Source of the DNA: Phallusia mammillata | Lineage: Eukaryota > Chordata > Ascidiacea > Phlebobranchia > Ascidiidae | DNA: 64,000 nt | Assembly: GCA_003260075.1 (NCBI GenBank) | Contig: QLIY01000666.1 | Span: forward strand, 28,432-92,431 | Direction of reading: 5' to 3' | Shown: piece after piece, positions 36,825 to 49,988 of the stretch | Position numbering within the stretch: the stretch's first letter is position 1 | How the letters are laid out: every line of letters begins with the position of its first letter | Notes under the pieces: generated by a model | What the model saw: the letters and a program-made list of their open reading frames with translations, nothing else | Database searches by the model: none | What the model was told of the DNA's origin: nothing | Made by a program: the position numbers and the translations under genes

Positions 36825-39800
36825 GTGTTTTAGTCAAGCATATTGCCGGTTGTGCAAGAAAAAAGTTTATGCAAACCATCTAAGGAAAACTACAGGACAA
36901 AAATGCACAAAGAGAAAACTGTTGTTCATTGAAATAAACTACAAATGATATCAGTTTTTCCATAACAAGGAATCGACTTCTATTGATCTGAAACCCAATA
37001 TAGCAAACCGTGAATAATAATCCAATCCTTAAATTTCGTTACTATGGACACAAGTAAGTCAAGCCCTTGCTACGTTTCTAGTTCTCAACTTTTCAATGAA
37101 CCGCCATTACACAACACACTCCTGTATTTTGAACCATTGACGGAACAGGTGATTGACCCCCTTTTGGTTATGCGAATGACAATCCCTTGTTATACGTCAC
37201 CTGTGCAACAGCTGGCGATTGGACAAGGACTTGTTCGATTTTCTCCGGTGCAATATATTCTCCTTGTGCGAGTTTGAAAATGTGCTTCTTACGGTCGATG
37301 ATTTTCAAAGCTCCACTCTGCATGATAAATATGTAAATGGGTAAAATTCTAAGTAGGGATTTTTCATTTGATTTGAAGATTAAACTTTGTTTGTTCCGTT
37401 TTGATCTGTGTATACTGTTCCAAAATAGCTCAATGCTTGCAGTAACGACTTCTACGCGGAACTGTTACGAAGTCTTACTATATTTTAATATCTGTTTGTT
37501 ATATACTTACAGACGACCACATTATTATTAAAATTATGAACAGACCCTTACATAGTGTTCCAAAATAAGAAATTTATCCAACAAACAGTCACCGTAATAA
37601 ACATTTGTATTTAACAAAAGAAATTTCGTTTGATTCACACTTACAGGCAACCACATCCCTACATCCCCCGTATGAAGCCAACCGTCCTCATCGAATGCTT
37701 GCTTCGTCTTTTCCTCATCTCTATAATAACCTGGAAATAAACGGTAACATGTAGCTTTGGAAGTTTTTATTACTTTACCATGTACGGAACCGTATCACGG
37801 ACCAGTTAATAAGTTTTATGTGTGTGTGTGAAGGGACGTAACACGACTGACGGTGGATTAGCATTTACCAAAACACTTGAGAATAAACCTCATGGCTTTT
37901 CACGTTAATTCGGCTATCATATTTAACCATTCGATTTTGTCCATGATTAACGTTCTGTTTATCGTTTTGTTTTCCCCATACAAGCAGTTTAACGCCATAA
38001 AGTGAATTCATCAAGCATCGGATTTCGGCTATGCATTTTTAGTGGTATTTAAACACTGCCCAAACTTTAACCTTTTTTTGCGATTAATCAAAACATTTCT
38101 GTAACTATAATATTTGGAGTTTAGAACAGGGGTGTGCAACCTGCGGCCCGCGGGCCAAATGCGGCCCTTAATTAAAGGTTATGCGGCCCGCAGAGACGCT
38201 TGGATTTTAAATGTACTGACAAACGAGTCTAACTAATATATGTTTTTGAGCAGATTAATGCGTCCAATGCTATTTTTCTGCAACCTGGCAATATGTGACT
38301 AGAATCAAATGCGAATTTTACTTGTAGTTGAGCATATTTGGTAAGCAACAAATTGAAATCACCTTGTGTTATACACAGGTGCGGCCCGTGATCTAATTTT
38401 GGCAATTATATTTGGCCCCACAGCAACAAAGGTTGCACGCCCCTGGTTTAGAATCCAGCCTGCAATAAACGAAACAAACGGAAATGGTAATTGTACCTTG
38501 AAATACATTAGTTCCTTTCACACAAACTTCCCCCTTATTGTCCTTGACGAAGTAATTTTTCTCCGGGACATCGACTAACTTGATAACATTACATAAAACT
38601 GGAGTTCCAACACTTGACGAGTGGTAATCTCCTGGTAAAGTGATGCTAATAGCAGCGGTGGCTTCAGTTTGACCGTAACCTGAAGAAAGATTTGGAAAGA
38701 GGAAAGATTTGTAAGTTAAGCAAAGAGACCGCATACCGTAAGATTAAGGTACAGTTCATAAAAAAAGTCAACTGTAAAAAATGTTTGGAGAAAAGGAAAG
38801 TTTAAACATTTTTTAAGCATTTCCTGTTTAAAAAGAAGGGAAATGGGTAACTTAAATGTAGACCGTAACACGAATAATGAATAAATATTACAAACCTTCG
38901 GAAAACGGAATCCCAAGAGCGACTCTCATAAAGTTGATGACGTCTATTGAAACGGGGGCTGCCCCTGTTATGCAAAGACGAATACGACCCCCCATCATGT
39001 TTTGGATTTTCCTGAAAATACAAATGTTTGGAAATAAAAATTTGTTTCACATTAAAGTATTAAATATGTTAAATGGTTGGTATGTGAAAAGATAATTAAA
39101 AAAGTCGTCAAAAAGGTAAAACTAAAAACAATGTAAAGAATTGATTTGTCCTCAGCTAAATATGACAGTTTCTGTTTGGTCAGTTTCGTGTATGACCGGT
39201 TTTGTCCATGGCATTGCACTCAGTCTGTTCAGTTGCAGTTGTCGTACAGTTGTAGCTGACTAAATGTTTAAGATGGGCAAACCGCAAAACCAAACGCTTG
39301 TGTAATTCCCAGTGAAGTGTAAATCAGCAATTTTATCGTAAACAATCGACGTTTCGACGCCCTATCGCTTTATAAGAATTTTGTCCTGCAAGTTATGTCA
39401 TTATCCTGATGAAAGCGTCTGGTATAGGGCGTCGAAACGTCGATTGTTTACAATAAAACTGCTGGATGAGCAATACTTTGGTGTACATTATGCCTGGCAG
39501 CAATAGCCTATTTTGTAAATCAGCACGTTAATCGTTTTCTAACTTACCCAAATACGAGTTTATCCCATATAGTGTTTCTTGTAACGATTCCCTGCTTGAG
39601 TTTAGCCAGTTTAGCGTTCACTGCTTTCTCCAGAAGAAACTTTTTGATGAAAGATTGAGACGCCCCAGCCCAAATCTACACAAAGATAACATGCAATACA
39701 TGTACTTTAAACTTGAAACAGAATCTCCCAGCTGGTTGCTTGGTGGATGAACACTATAATTAACCTTATGTCTATTTAGTTACTATTTTCAAAATTAAGG

Positions 39801-42800
39801 ACGAATGACGTTTTGCAAAGACATAAATCGACAATTTTAACATGTACAGGAACATTAACACTGTCATATATATACAGTAAACAACGTTAAACCGGATTCG
39901 GTTATTTCGCCTAATTTGGACAAAACTTGAGGTACAAATGATTGTAATGTGGTAAGACTTAAGACTAATCGACATCGGTTAATTTGGATCTTTGCCACAT
40001 CTGGATTTTTTTTGGTCCAAACGGGTCCGGATTAACCGAGATTTACTGTAAATTAACACTGTTATGTGTTTTTATATTCACAAGACCGCCAGAAAAGCAA
40101 GTTAAAAATGTAGAAATGCAAGATGAACATACATTTGTTGCTGGGATCAAGAAACTTGGTCATTATAAACCTAACCGCCATAAGAGTTAATCTTAGCACG
40201 TTACTGGTAAAATCAATGTTAAACGATTTTCTTGTTGAACATCTGACGGCACCGCGCATGCGCAGTGCGCCGCCTACGTTACCTTGTCGTAAAACTTGTT
40301 GATCAACCTTGGAACCATGGGAAAGATGGTTGGACGCAAAGTTGCGACGTCGCCTAGCAACAGTTTCACGTCACCCTGGAAAAATCCGATACTGAAACGA
40401 AAAAAAGGCAGCGTGTACTAAAAAGCGTCTGGTGAGAACGAATATAGAAGTGGTTCTTGCCTTATTTTTCGATAAATACCCCTAAATGGATAATTTGATT
40501 TTTTTCTGGGATAAATTCGATTTTCATTTTTTGGGTTTTAGGTGCAAATACAATCAATCAGGGCCTCTTGGGGTAAGAATCATAAAATACTTGGAACCAT
40601 AAAAAAAATATATTTACTGTACTGGCTTGAACAAGTAGAGCAGTGGTTCTTAACTTGTGAAAAATTACCGCCAAATGAGTTACTTGAAAATTTTCTGGTA
40701 TAAAATAGCTTATCATTTTTTGTTTCCAAGGCTAAACTATATCAATGACGTTACTCTTTGGGGTAACAATGACAAAAAGTTAATAACCCGTAAAAAGAGT
40801 CTATGTATTGTACTGCTCGATTGGGTAAAGTTAAACACATTAAACATATGTTGTTAAGTTTCACTGCAAGTATCAAGTCAACTCATTGTGATCCAAACAG
40901 TTTCACAAGGCCGAAATCACAACATGAGCTTACAACAATAGTTTAGTGCAAAGGGTTCACGTATCTTGCGTCGTTTTTTGATTTCATAGCCCCAAGGTCA
41001 CATTTACATTCACTAATAAAATCCTATGATACAAAATCGAAAGATGAAATGCGCTTTACCGTTTCCAACAAAACACCATGTTTATATGTTTTGAGGTCAC
41101 CACAAGTAATGTTTTTGCATTGAATAAACAACGTCAACTATAACTTTGTGTTCTGTAAATCTGTGGAGCTTTTGTTGTACTGTTGTACATGTGAAGTTGG
41201 ATTGGTCTTTACTTGACATGTGCCAACTTGTACAGCACTTATACCCAGTGGTGGGATTCAAACTTTATGTCAGCCCATTCTATCACAAAGCCATGTTTTT
41301 CAGCCGGTTAATTGACAGTAACCAGTAACGCTAACCGGTTCGCTGATCTCATAAAATTTCGTGAGACGGTTCCATAGAACCGGTGTGAACCGGCTAAATC
41401 CCACCACTGGTTAGAGGTTAACTATTGTGTGCACGTCTTGTAAAAATGTTTATTACAAAACCATTTGTTTACGAATAACATTCAGTACAATTATGGCAGT
41501 TATTAAAGTTTTTGGGATCAGCGAACCGGTTAACGCAGTTATTAAAGTTTTGAAACACGGTCACAGGTAACCATATCATTTTCCCACCTTGCGCCGACTG
41601 AGTAGACTTGCGCAGCTACAACTCTCTCCATCATATGGGCGAGTGGGAGGTATGAGATGTGAACGTCATCTTTACCCATTTTAAGGAAACTCTGCAAATT
41701 TGAAACACGTACTTATAGATTTAATGTTAACCAGTTATAAATAAGGCCACTGCATATTCCCACTTTGAAAAAAACTGGAAATATTTAATTGAAAGCATAA
41801 ACTGTTTTCCAATTATTTACCGTTCGTCCGATTGCAAAGGCTCCGTTAAAGTTTGCAATGACATTCCTATGACTGAGCATAGCTCCTTTGGGCAAACCTG
41901 TAGTTCCACTGGTGTAACAGACTGTATGCAGGTCAGTAGCTTTCGGTGGCTGTTGATAAAAGTGAAGAACAGTCAATTACAAAAGCGCCAGTACATTTAC
42001 TTGACTTTAGTCGCATTTAGACGTTTAAAACTATATTCAGACTTGAATGAACGAAGAAAAAAAAAAAAAAAAAATTAAAAACGTTATTTTCATTACTGAT
42101 TATAAAACATTAAGTATTTTTTTAATTGCATATTAATTTGTTTGTATTTGACTCTTTTCGTATTTACATAGTTTTTACTAATTTCATCCCTTCACAAAAA
42201 TAGTTTTTAAACTTTTGATTTTATTTTTTTTAATTTTTTATTCTTTTTTAGTAATTGGATCCGATTATAAAACAAAGATATTTTTTTAACCTTTTACTTT
42301 GAGTTGAAATAATCAGATTAAACATCATTTAATAAAACTTACGACAAAATCTTTCAGATCATTTTTCCCGCGTTCCTCCACTTCCGCCATTTTCACAACC
42401 TTCACGCCGGTTTCCTCTGACAGTTGCTTGACGTCATCGGTGACGTCATCTATGACGACGATGAGCTTGACCTTGTATTTGTCCTCCTTGACCCCTGTGA
42501 GCAAGGTCGTGGCCTTGGTACAGTTGTCCACAACCACAATGTTCAGTTGACCTGAAAAACAGAAAAAATAGGAAATGTTGTTTAACCTTCGAACCAATGA
42601 CTAAAGCTGGTTTTTAAGCTAGCTTTGCGCAGTCAAGTGTAAGAAAGGATAAATATTGTCGGTTTATGTCATAAAAACAGGATTTAGAAAATTTTACACC
42701 AAAGTCATCTAAGCAAGCAAAAACGGAAAATAGTTTTCAAGTTACGGAATCAATCAAAATGCGCATCAACGATACCATGCGTGTAAACGTTCTTTCCAGA

Positions 42801-44385
42801 TGTAAAAGGACCAACGAACGTCAGAACTAGAAGGAAAACATATACGTTCCCTTTATGGAGGATGCCCATAACAACAGGAGTGCAAGTTTAAACACCCAGA
42901 TATTGGGTAAAACTGTTCCCATGGGTACTTACACTGGTTGATGATGTGTTGAACCGATTCAGGCCCGAGCGTGTCATACAGAGGCACAATAACCATGGAG
43001 TAAGAGTTGCAAGCCTGCTCCACAACTTTCCACTCGACCCGGTTTTGCGAGAATATACCGATGAACTGAGATGGGTCGGATGTAGCGCCCTCCAGCAGAA
43101 GCCCCGAGCCGAAATGTTGAACTCGATCTAGAACTTGTTGGTATGTGAGCCATTTGAAACCTTGGTCGGGACCGGGACGCCATCCAACACACGGACCACC
43201 CTCTGTAAACACAAAGTATGATTTGATTCAAACCAGGTTAAGTTCAGTCAAAGGTTATATTAGGTCATTTTCAGTTATAGGTTATAATAGGTCATAGTCG
43301 GTTAAAGGTTATAATAGGTCATAGTCGGTTAAAGGTTAAAATAGGTCATTTGTGGACTAAGAGTAAAACGATCTTTTTCGGTTAAGGGCCAAAGGTCGGT
43401 TTAGGTCAAAAACGGTGATTTTCGGTCAGAGTTTTTAAAAGTTCATTTTTGGTTGACGATTTAAGTTATTTTCCACCAAAAACGGGCGGGTTGGCGTATC
43501 TCGTGCGACTTTCGTTAAGAGAGCGGGATTTTTGATTGTCTTAAAATGTTAAAATAAATAAAAAAATAGAAAACAAAACACCTTGCTTTTAACCTAAAAT
43601 GTGGAAGGAGGGCATCAACTTGTATTTTACATGACAGGTGATCAAACAAGTTTATTTTAACGTTTAATGTGGTCATTTGTGTCATTTAAACAACAACAAT
43701 CTACTCAGTGAGTCTCAGTCCTCACTTATATAAGAAGCATCATGTTTACTTGACAATTTAAAACCGTGTAGAAAGTTGTCATGTAAAGTCTCAACTCCAC
43801 TGACGAGCGATTTCAGGGGTTCTCCTGTCATCAGTGGTGAAGCCCTCACTCCGTCTTCCTTCTGCATAAAACATAAAGATATATTTAAAGTACGCCAGGC
43901 TCATTGAAGGCCTTTTATACTAAATCGAGCCGGTCTTTCAAACATTCACCATATGGCAAAGCATTGGGTAGAAAAATCTAGCCTGTGGTGGGATTCGAAC
44001 CTACGACAGGAGATTTTCACCACTAAGACTTCGAGACTTTAACAAACAGTTTAATTAATGTTCATGTAAATGGTCACAAGTATGATGTGCTGTGACATAA
44101 CAATATCCCAAAATGACACAACAAGCAATATGTCTCCTACATAATAGCCTATATGTCATAAAAAAAAATTCAATGATATAACACTTTTGCTGAAAAACAT
44201 GTAGTGTCATTTTTGGAACTTACACCATAAGGAACAGTTTGTTTTTGGACCAATTCATAAATGGGAACTGCTTTCAAAGTCTCATCCGCACTAGGGGTTT
44301 TCCCGTTACCGTTATCGGCTTTCTGCATATCCTCAGTGACGTCACAATGCTGGTTGTTCTGTGACGCGACGACGACTTCGGCCAT
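34391..44385 (-). CDS. ACSL1/5/6-like: Long-chain fatty-acid-CoA ligase, ACSL1/5/6 type
   Basis: Activates long-chain fatty acids to acyl-CoA through an acyl-adenylate, at ER, mitochondrial or peroxisomal membranes. Exons in transcript order: 44385-44224, 43861-43765, 43202-42933, 42551-42343, 41949-41821, 41691-41588, 40391-40283, 39675-39548, 39011-38896, 38679-38497, 37730-37645, 37317-37201, 36672-36472, 34528-34391. All join in frame to 682 residues (human ACSL5 has 683). Signature motifs: P-loop [13 protein letters not shown] (from residue 258), [17 protein letters not shown] (442-448), GWLHTGD (519-525) and [20 protein letters not shown] (from 539). The protein ends [20 protein letters not shown]...LYEGLE, as in the family. 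The N-terminus from this first exon ([16 protein letters not shown]) is hydrophilic and lacks the usual membrane anchor; anchored first exons lie at 57671-58574. The identity of the enzyme is secure; which vertebrate paralogue it matches best is not. Confidence 0.96.
36045..36280. repeat. Short tandem repeats in ACSL intron 13
   Basis: Three copies of a unit of about 45 bases with GGTCAAACTTCAGGAGGATC lie between 36045 and 36180. Two copies of a unit with GCACTCTTTCTTGACCAAAC follow at 36203-36280. Confidence 0.75.
38127..38445. mobile_element. 319-base hAT MITE (GCGGCCCG type)
   Basis: Starts CAGGGGTGTGCAACCTGCGG and ends AAAGGTTGCACGCCCCTG. An exact 8-base target duplication GTTTAGAA is present at 38119-38126 and 38446-38453. 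These termini are the common animal hAT-Charlie kind. Lies in ACSL intron 10. Confidence 0.9.
39330..39515. repeat. Inverted repeat with GAAACGTCG motif
   Basis: GTAAACAATCGACGTTTCGA followed by CGCCCTAT at about 39339-39366 is the reverse complement of sequence at about 39425-39453. The block then continues with ATTATGCCTGGCAGCAATAG, also present near 24560. A related GATGAA...GACGTCGAAACGTCGG block occurs at 52330. In ACSL intron 8. Confidence 0.6.
41246..41409. mobile_element. 164-base CAGTGGTGG-family MITE
   Basis: Starts CAGTGGTGGGATTCAAA and ends AAATCCCACCACTG. The interior matches the copies at 19602, 27729 and 60622. No matching target duplication, so it is older. In ACSL intron 6. 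Confidence 0.8.
43236..43360. repeat. 27-28-base tandem repeat in ACSL intron 2
   Basis: Repeats of a unit with AGGTCATAGTCGGTTAAAGG, about four copies, with decaying copies on to about 43450. Confidence 0.7.
43978..44035 (-). repeat. tRNA-like B-box fragment
   Basis: The reverse strand reads GTAGGTTCGAATCCCACCAC, a T-arm with B box. No A box or cloverleaf lies at the expected distance, so a SINE remnant is more likely than a tRNA gene. In ACSL intron 1. Confidence 0.35.
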
Positions 44386-44485
44386 TGTTACGCAGTTATA
44401 TAAACGTCAAAGCATTAAACAAACCTGGCTGTGAATGCGAAAGAAATGTCGTAAACCAAACTAGCCACTGTTGCTTGCGAAATGT

Positions 44486-44486
<1 letters not shown>

Positions 44487-44554
<68 letters not shown>
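44487..44554. repeat. Run of 68 G
   Basis: A pure G run about 100 bases upstream of the ACSL short-form start codon. Length and purity suggest a filled assembly gap, but a real G tract cannot be excluded. Confidence 0.9.
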
Positions 44555-44555
<1 letters not shown>

Positions 44556-45018
44556 ACACAGGACAAGAAAGAGTTGGATCAAAAACTAAACTGCTTTTAC
44601 CACTCTGCAATTATTGCACAGACGCAGACGTTTTCTTGCACTAAGGAAAACAACAGTGATTGTTGAAACGTCTGCAATTAAATGCATTCACCATACACAA
44701 GCTCTAAGGCAGTTTCGTTTCTTAATCAAGCGAACTCACAAACTTTAACACTGCAAAAAATTTTCGCCTTACAAATTTGTTAATAAATCAGGACTATCTT
44801 GACTTAAACAGACACTCTGTGGTCCCAAACTCCCCATGTAAATCACCACAACCACGAAGTTAAAAGTTGTTTCAGTTCCGAAACATGGTAAGAATTTTGA
44901 GCTGGTTCCCGCCCCAGGCGATACGTAATTTTATGCTCCAAATGCGACGTTGAACTTAAATCGTCGTTGAAGCGTAAAATTGTTCGGTTACATCGCTTGG
45001 GTTTCGATTGTTAACAAA

Positions 45019-45373
45019 ATTTTTTCAAGTTAAATTCAATAGTTTTTCTTTTACTAATGTCTGACTGAGTTTGATGCATGACTGATTTTGTCTATGTGGC
45101 AAGTTGTAACTAGTTGCATTGAATGCGTTTTAAAGTTGCAAAAACTATTGTATGTGTGTTCTTCTATCATGCTTGTTAATCATCTGTTTAGGGGGGGGGG
45201 TATTTTTCAAGTTAAATTCAATAGTTTTTCTTTTACTAATGCCTGACTGAGTTTGATGCATGACTGATTTTGTTTATGTGGCAAGTTGTAACTAGTTGCA
45301 ATTGAATGCGTTTTAAAGTTGCAATAACTATTGTATGTGTGTTCTTCTATCATGCTTGTTAATCATCTGTTTA
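45019..45373. repeat. 172-base duplication across a G10 join
   Basis: 45019-45190 and 45202-45373 are nearly identical, separated by ten G (45191-45200). Differences are a few substitutions and one inserted A, as between haplotypes. Confidence 0.85.
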
Positions 45374-45580
45374 CGATTTTATTTAAATAAGGCAGTAAAT
45401 AAGTTGAAGAGACTTTCTACATCTACTTGACAATACAATAGGCTACTTCTGCACACGATGTAGCTGCAGCGCATAAGCCGCGATCCGCCAGTTGTGCCCT
45501 CCACTTTTTGGGGCGCTGCATAGAACCCTTCAACGTTGCGCAGCTATTTTCGGCTAAACGCAATTATGTCTTCCTCAGAC

Positions 45581-48022
45581 CAGAGCCATTATATTGACGT
45601 GCATGGACACTCCTGCTCTAACCAATCAGACCCGTCTGCCGCGTCACGGTCCAGTTGTGTTACTTAACGCATCAACAATTTTCCATTTCAAGGGTGTGTT
45701 TCGGCAGGAGACAGAGGAAGAAAAATGTCAACAAATCTCGTTTGGAGAAATATTTTAGTTTTTTTGACTAAATTTTCACAATTTTATTAAAAATTTAGTG
45801 GTTTAGTGCTTATTATCCAATAAATAAGCTGCAATTGACTGTACAGTATGCACATTGCAGATGCACTGGGAAAACGTATCACTTACGAGTTGTATCAAAT
45901 AGTTCATGTGCAATATCAAGACTTTACGTCTGTTTCTTCGTTTCTTTATGAACCCAACAAAATGGCTTTTTCCTTCACACAAGACGATAAGGTGCATCAT
46001 TGCCTCATGGTGTATTGGTTTACGCCTAATTTGGGCAACTGTGCCTATATAGCCAGCTGCATATGCTGCCAGCCTACATGTTTTTGTTACTGTTTAGCTA
46101 AAATGATAGTGTGTTATTGCCACACACAAGTATTATACTTCTCTTCTTTAAACATTGCTATATTTATTTTTAAATGTTCCTTTAGCTTTAGGTCACAAGA
46201 AAAAAATATTTTGCATTTTTTAATGTGTCACCTTGATAATATAAGCAAGAACTGAATATAAATGCATCACTGTTTTTTGTAAACATTTTGTGTTGTTACA
46301 ATTTATGGTCTGCAAGTCAAGATTGAATGGTTTTATAATCCAGTTGTGTTTGATGATGATGATGAACAAAATGATTTCACACATTTTTACAATAGAGGTA
46401 TGTGTACTTGAACTTAACTACATAGGTTTTTAGGTTATGAATAAAATACATGAACTGTTTGGAAATTAAAGTTCAGTAAAATTGGCATTCAATAGCTTTT
46501 GGAATGAACAACAACAATCAACACTACAACAACTGGTGTTATCCCTAGTAGTTAAAATCTATATGGTCTAGTTTTAAAGTCTAGACCACAGTCACCAAGC
46601 ATATCAAATGCCTAAAGATTCAAATATTTTGGTTCTTTCATTACAACTGACTTTGTGCAGACATGTTTTAGAACATGATTCTTAAATTTTGTGCAAAGAA
46701 ATGTTTTGCTTTTTATTCACTAATTACTCTTTTTTGTTTGTATTTAAGGAATGCTTCACGCCCACAAGTTGGCATTTGAAATCACAGGATGTACAGGGAG
46801 CATAATTCGGCAGTGTGTGTGCACAAGGTTGCTGAAGTAAAAAGCCATATGTACATGAATTCAGTCAAAGAATCCATGCAATTATTCATTCATGAATGTT
46901 AAAAATTACCTGTAAAGGGGTTGGACATTTTGTATGCTACATGTTGGGCTAATATGTTTTTTTTCTGACATATACTGTATATATATTTGTGATTTAGGGG
47001 TGTGATTTTTATTGAAAACCTTAGCTACATACTAGTTGCTCACAATACAAATGTGTTTTATTGATCACTTTTTATTTGATTACCATGGGGAAAAACTCAA
47101 ATCATTCCAAGAGGAGGTTGATTGGCATTTTCCATGTGCTCTTTTGTTGTGAAGCATTTAAGTAGTTCAGTCAATCGCATTGCATAATAATGTCCTCCGA
47201 TTCGAAATTATTTTCTGATCATACTTTCAAATGATGAAATGAGGAACTCAAGATTGCAAGTTTTTTTTTTCACTCCATGACTGCAAATCCTCATTAACAT
47301 TTGTAGCAACTAAAAGTTGGTCAAAACCTCTGGTGGTTGATTGTAGGTGTTGCAATTGAATCAACTTGCAGCAATTTTTCATTAGATGTGTTTTTTTCCC
47401 TTACATACAGAAAAAGTTGGAAAATACATTTCTATGAACACTTCCTCAAATGTAATCACATACCTGCTGTTTATGCAAAGGCACTTCCATTGTAGCCACA
47501 CCTGTTTTAATGTCAGTAATAGAGAGAGCAGTTTACTAAGAACTATATTCTTGGGGGACATTCTTCCCTGTGCACAAAGCTTTTTCACTGGACATTTTTA
47601 TCTCATTAGTAAGGTTTGTAAACAAAGCTCCATTAGCTCGAGCTTTCTCAACTTTGGATCGTAGTTGAAATAAAGTCATCGTTGTATCAAAAACAGTATG
47701 CTTTTGTCCACTTATTGACAACTCCTAGCAAACGTCTTCTCATAATTTCTATAATTATCTGTGTTGCGGTTGGACTACATGCTTTATAGTCAATGTAACT
47801 CGCCATCAGAATAAAGCATATTACGCTTTTCGTGCAGTACAGAACTTACATCCAACTAAAATTCGCAACGTCTTGCAGGCTACAGTGTGCAGAATCACCT
47901 CTTTTTGTAACACAACTGAAGCGTGAAGCGGCAGACGGGTCGAAAAAGAGCGGCGCTTTTAAGAGAAAGAACAAAAAAAGAAAAAGGCGGCAGTGACCAG
48001 GCACGTCAATATAGTGGCTCTG
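45581..48022. mobile_element. 2.4 kb terminal-inverted-repeat element
   Basis: Left end CAGAGCCATTATATTGACGT and right end GCACGTCAATATAGTGGCTCTG are inverted repeats. Similarity continues inwards for about 90 bases (GACCCGTCTGCCGC and CAGTTGTGTTAC on both arms). Direct repeats CTCAGAC flank it (45574-45580 and 48023-48029), which look like a 7-base target duplication. Inside are open frames I cannot assign: 45848-46255 + (135 codons, starting MHIADALGKRITYELY), a possible spliced tail around 46310-46396 and 46751-46840 (ends RLLK), and 47536-47721 -. No transposase motif was recognised, so it may be a decayed autonomous element or one that carries host sequence. Confidence 0.65.
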
Positions 48023-48330
48023 CTCAGACCAAAAACAATATTGTCAACTCTAATCAATATTGTTTGATTTCAGAAAACTGCATCGTACTAAGGTGAGTGT
48101 AAAATTCTGTCACATTCATAACCATAGTCGTGGTTTTCCAAAGTTTAGTTCCAATTTTAAACACGCAATACAGCAACACACAAACCGCTTCGTTACTCAT
48201 AAATATTCCTTTAAATGCTAAGCTACATTTAAAGACATGCTAATGCCAATATTGACCAAGCTGAATGTACAAGAGTTACACGGAAACAATAAATTTAAAG
48301 AGGCAAGCTCAGAAAAGTTGTAACATTACC

Positions 48331-48657
48331 GGTGCATCTAAAATATACAGGATCGCTTGGTGCATCGTTATGACACTTGGTGCACCTTTTATATCACTTG
48401 GTGCACGTTTATTACACTTATAGTGCGCCTTTTTATCTCTCGGTGCACCCTTATATCGCTTGGTGCACCTTTATATCACTCTATAATGCTAGGTGTACCT
48501 AAGCGATATAAGGGTGCACCAAGCGATATAAGGGTGCACCAAGTGATATAAGGGTGCACCAAGCGATATGAACGTGCACCAACCAAAATTAAGGTGCACC
48601 AAGTGATATAAGGGTGCACCAAGCGATCCAAGTGATCCTGTATATTTTAGATGCACC
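48331..48657. mobile_element. Foldback-like element built of 20-base repeats
   Basis: Perfect 24-base terminal inverted repeats (GGTGCATCTAAAATATACAG... and its complement). The arms between them are tandem arrays of a unit of about 20 bases, AAGGGTGCACCAAGCGATAT, in opposite orientation on the left and right, meeting near 48490. That is the architecture of foldback transposons. Confidence 0.8.
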
Positions 48658-48685
48658 CCCGGATTAAGGATCTGTCCCCCCCCCC

Positions 48686-49338
48686 GTCATCGTTGTATCA
48701 AAAACAGTATGCTTTTGTCCACTTATTGACAACTCCTAGCAAACGTCTTCTCATAATTTCTATAATTATCTGTGTTGCGGTTGGACTACATGCTTTATAG
48801 TCAATGTAACTCGCCATCAGAATAAAGCATATTACGCTTTTCGTGCAGTACAGAACTTACATCCAACTAAAATTCGCAACGTCTTGTAGGCTACAGTGTG
48901 CAGAATCACCTCTTTTTGTAACACAACTGAAGCGTGAAGCGGCAGACGGGTCGAAAAAGAGCGGCGCTTTTAAGAGAAAGAACAAAAAAAGAAAAAGGCG
49001 GCAGTGACCAGGCACGTCAATATAGTGGCTCTGCTCAGACCAAAAACAATATTGTCAACTCTAATCAATATTGTTTGATTTCAGAAAACTGCATCGTACT
49101 AAGGTGAGTGTAAAATTCTGTCACATTCATAACCATAGTCGTGGTTTTCCAAAGTTTAGTTCCAATTTTAAACACGCAATACAGCAACACACAAACCGCT
49201 TCGTTACTCATAAATATTCCTTTAAATGCTAAGCTACATTTAAAGACATGCTAATGCCAATATTGACCAAGCTGAATGTACAAGAGTTACACGGAAACAA
49301 TAAATTTAAAGAGGCAAGCTCAGAAAAGTTGTAACATT
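48686..49338. repeat. 653-base duplicate of 47675-48327
   Basis: Nearly identical to 47675-48327, including the right arm of the TIR element. It begins directly after ten C (48676-48685). It is followed by an alternative version of the foldback insertion, so it probably represents the second haplotype. Confidence 0.85.
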
Positions 49339-49355
49339 TACAGTGCCGGATTGAC

Positions 49356-49440
49356 GGTGCATCTAAAATATACAGGATTGCTTGGTGCATTATTACATCG
49401 CTCGGTGCATCGTTATGACACTTGGTGCACCTTTTATATA
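49356..49440. mobile_element. Foldback element, partial second copy
   Basis: Left terminal repeat and first arm units as in 48331-48657, cut off at ten C (49441-49450). The flank differs from the first copy (CAGTGCCGGATTGAC before the element). Confidence 0.7.
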
Positions 49441-49501
49441 CCCCCCCCCCACGGAAACAATAAATTTAAAGAGGCAAGCTCAGAAAAGTTGTAACATTAC
49501 C

Positions 49502-49900
49502 GATGCATCTAAAATATACAGGATCGCTTGGTGCATCGTTATGACACTTGGTGCACCTTTTATATCACTTGGTGCACGTTTATTACACTTATAGTGCGCC
49601 TTTTTATCTCTCGGTGCACCCTTATATCGCTTGGTGCACCTTTATATCACTCTATAATGCTAGGTGTACCTTAGCGATATAAGGGTGCACCAAGCGATAT
49701 AAGGGTGCACCAAGTGATATAAGGGTGCACCAAGCGATATAAGGGTGCACCAAGCGATATAAGGGTGCACCAAGCGATGTGAACGTGCACCAAGCAAAAT
49801 TAAGGTGCACCAAGTGATATAAGGGTGCACCAAGCGATATAAGGGTGCATCAAGTGATATAAATGTGCACAAAGCTATATTAAGGCGCACCAAGCTGTAG
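49502..49900. mobile_element. Foldback element, third and longest copy
   Basis: The same left arm, then at least ten right-arm units of GGTGCACCAAGCGATATAA type, more than in the copy at 48331. The right terminus is missing because the sequence runs into the C run at 49901. The unit number is therefore variable between copies. Confidence 0.75.

Positions 49901-49988
<88 letters not shown>
49901..49988. repeat. Run of 88 C
   Basis: A pure C run that interrupts the foldback copy. Probably a filled gap. Confidence 0.9.

Noticed and set aside
39411..39450. Hammerhead ribozyme (CTGATGA ... CGAAAC)
   Set aside because: The core bases are there, but the segments that should make stem II are not complementary; the pairing seen is with an inverted copy at 39340-39366 instead.
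44361..44666. Plus-strand frame with a long glycine run
   Set aside because: The glycines are the G68 run, and the frame overlaps the real ACSL first exon on the other strand.
48340..48670. CRISPR-like array
   Set aside because: The 20-base units are contiguous tandem repeats in inverted halves without spacers, and the genome is that of an animal.
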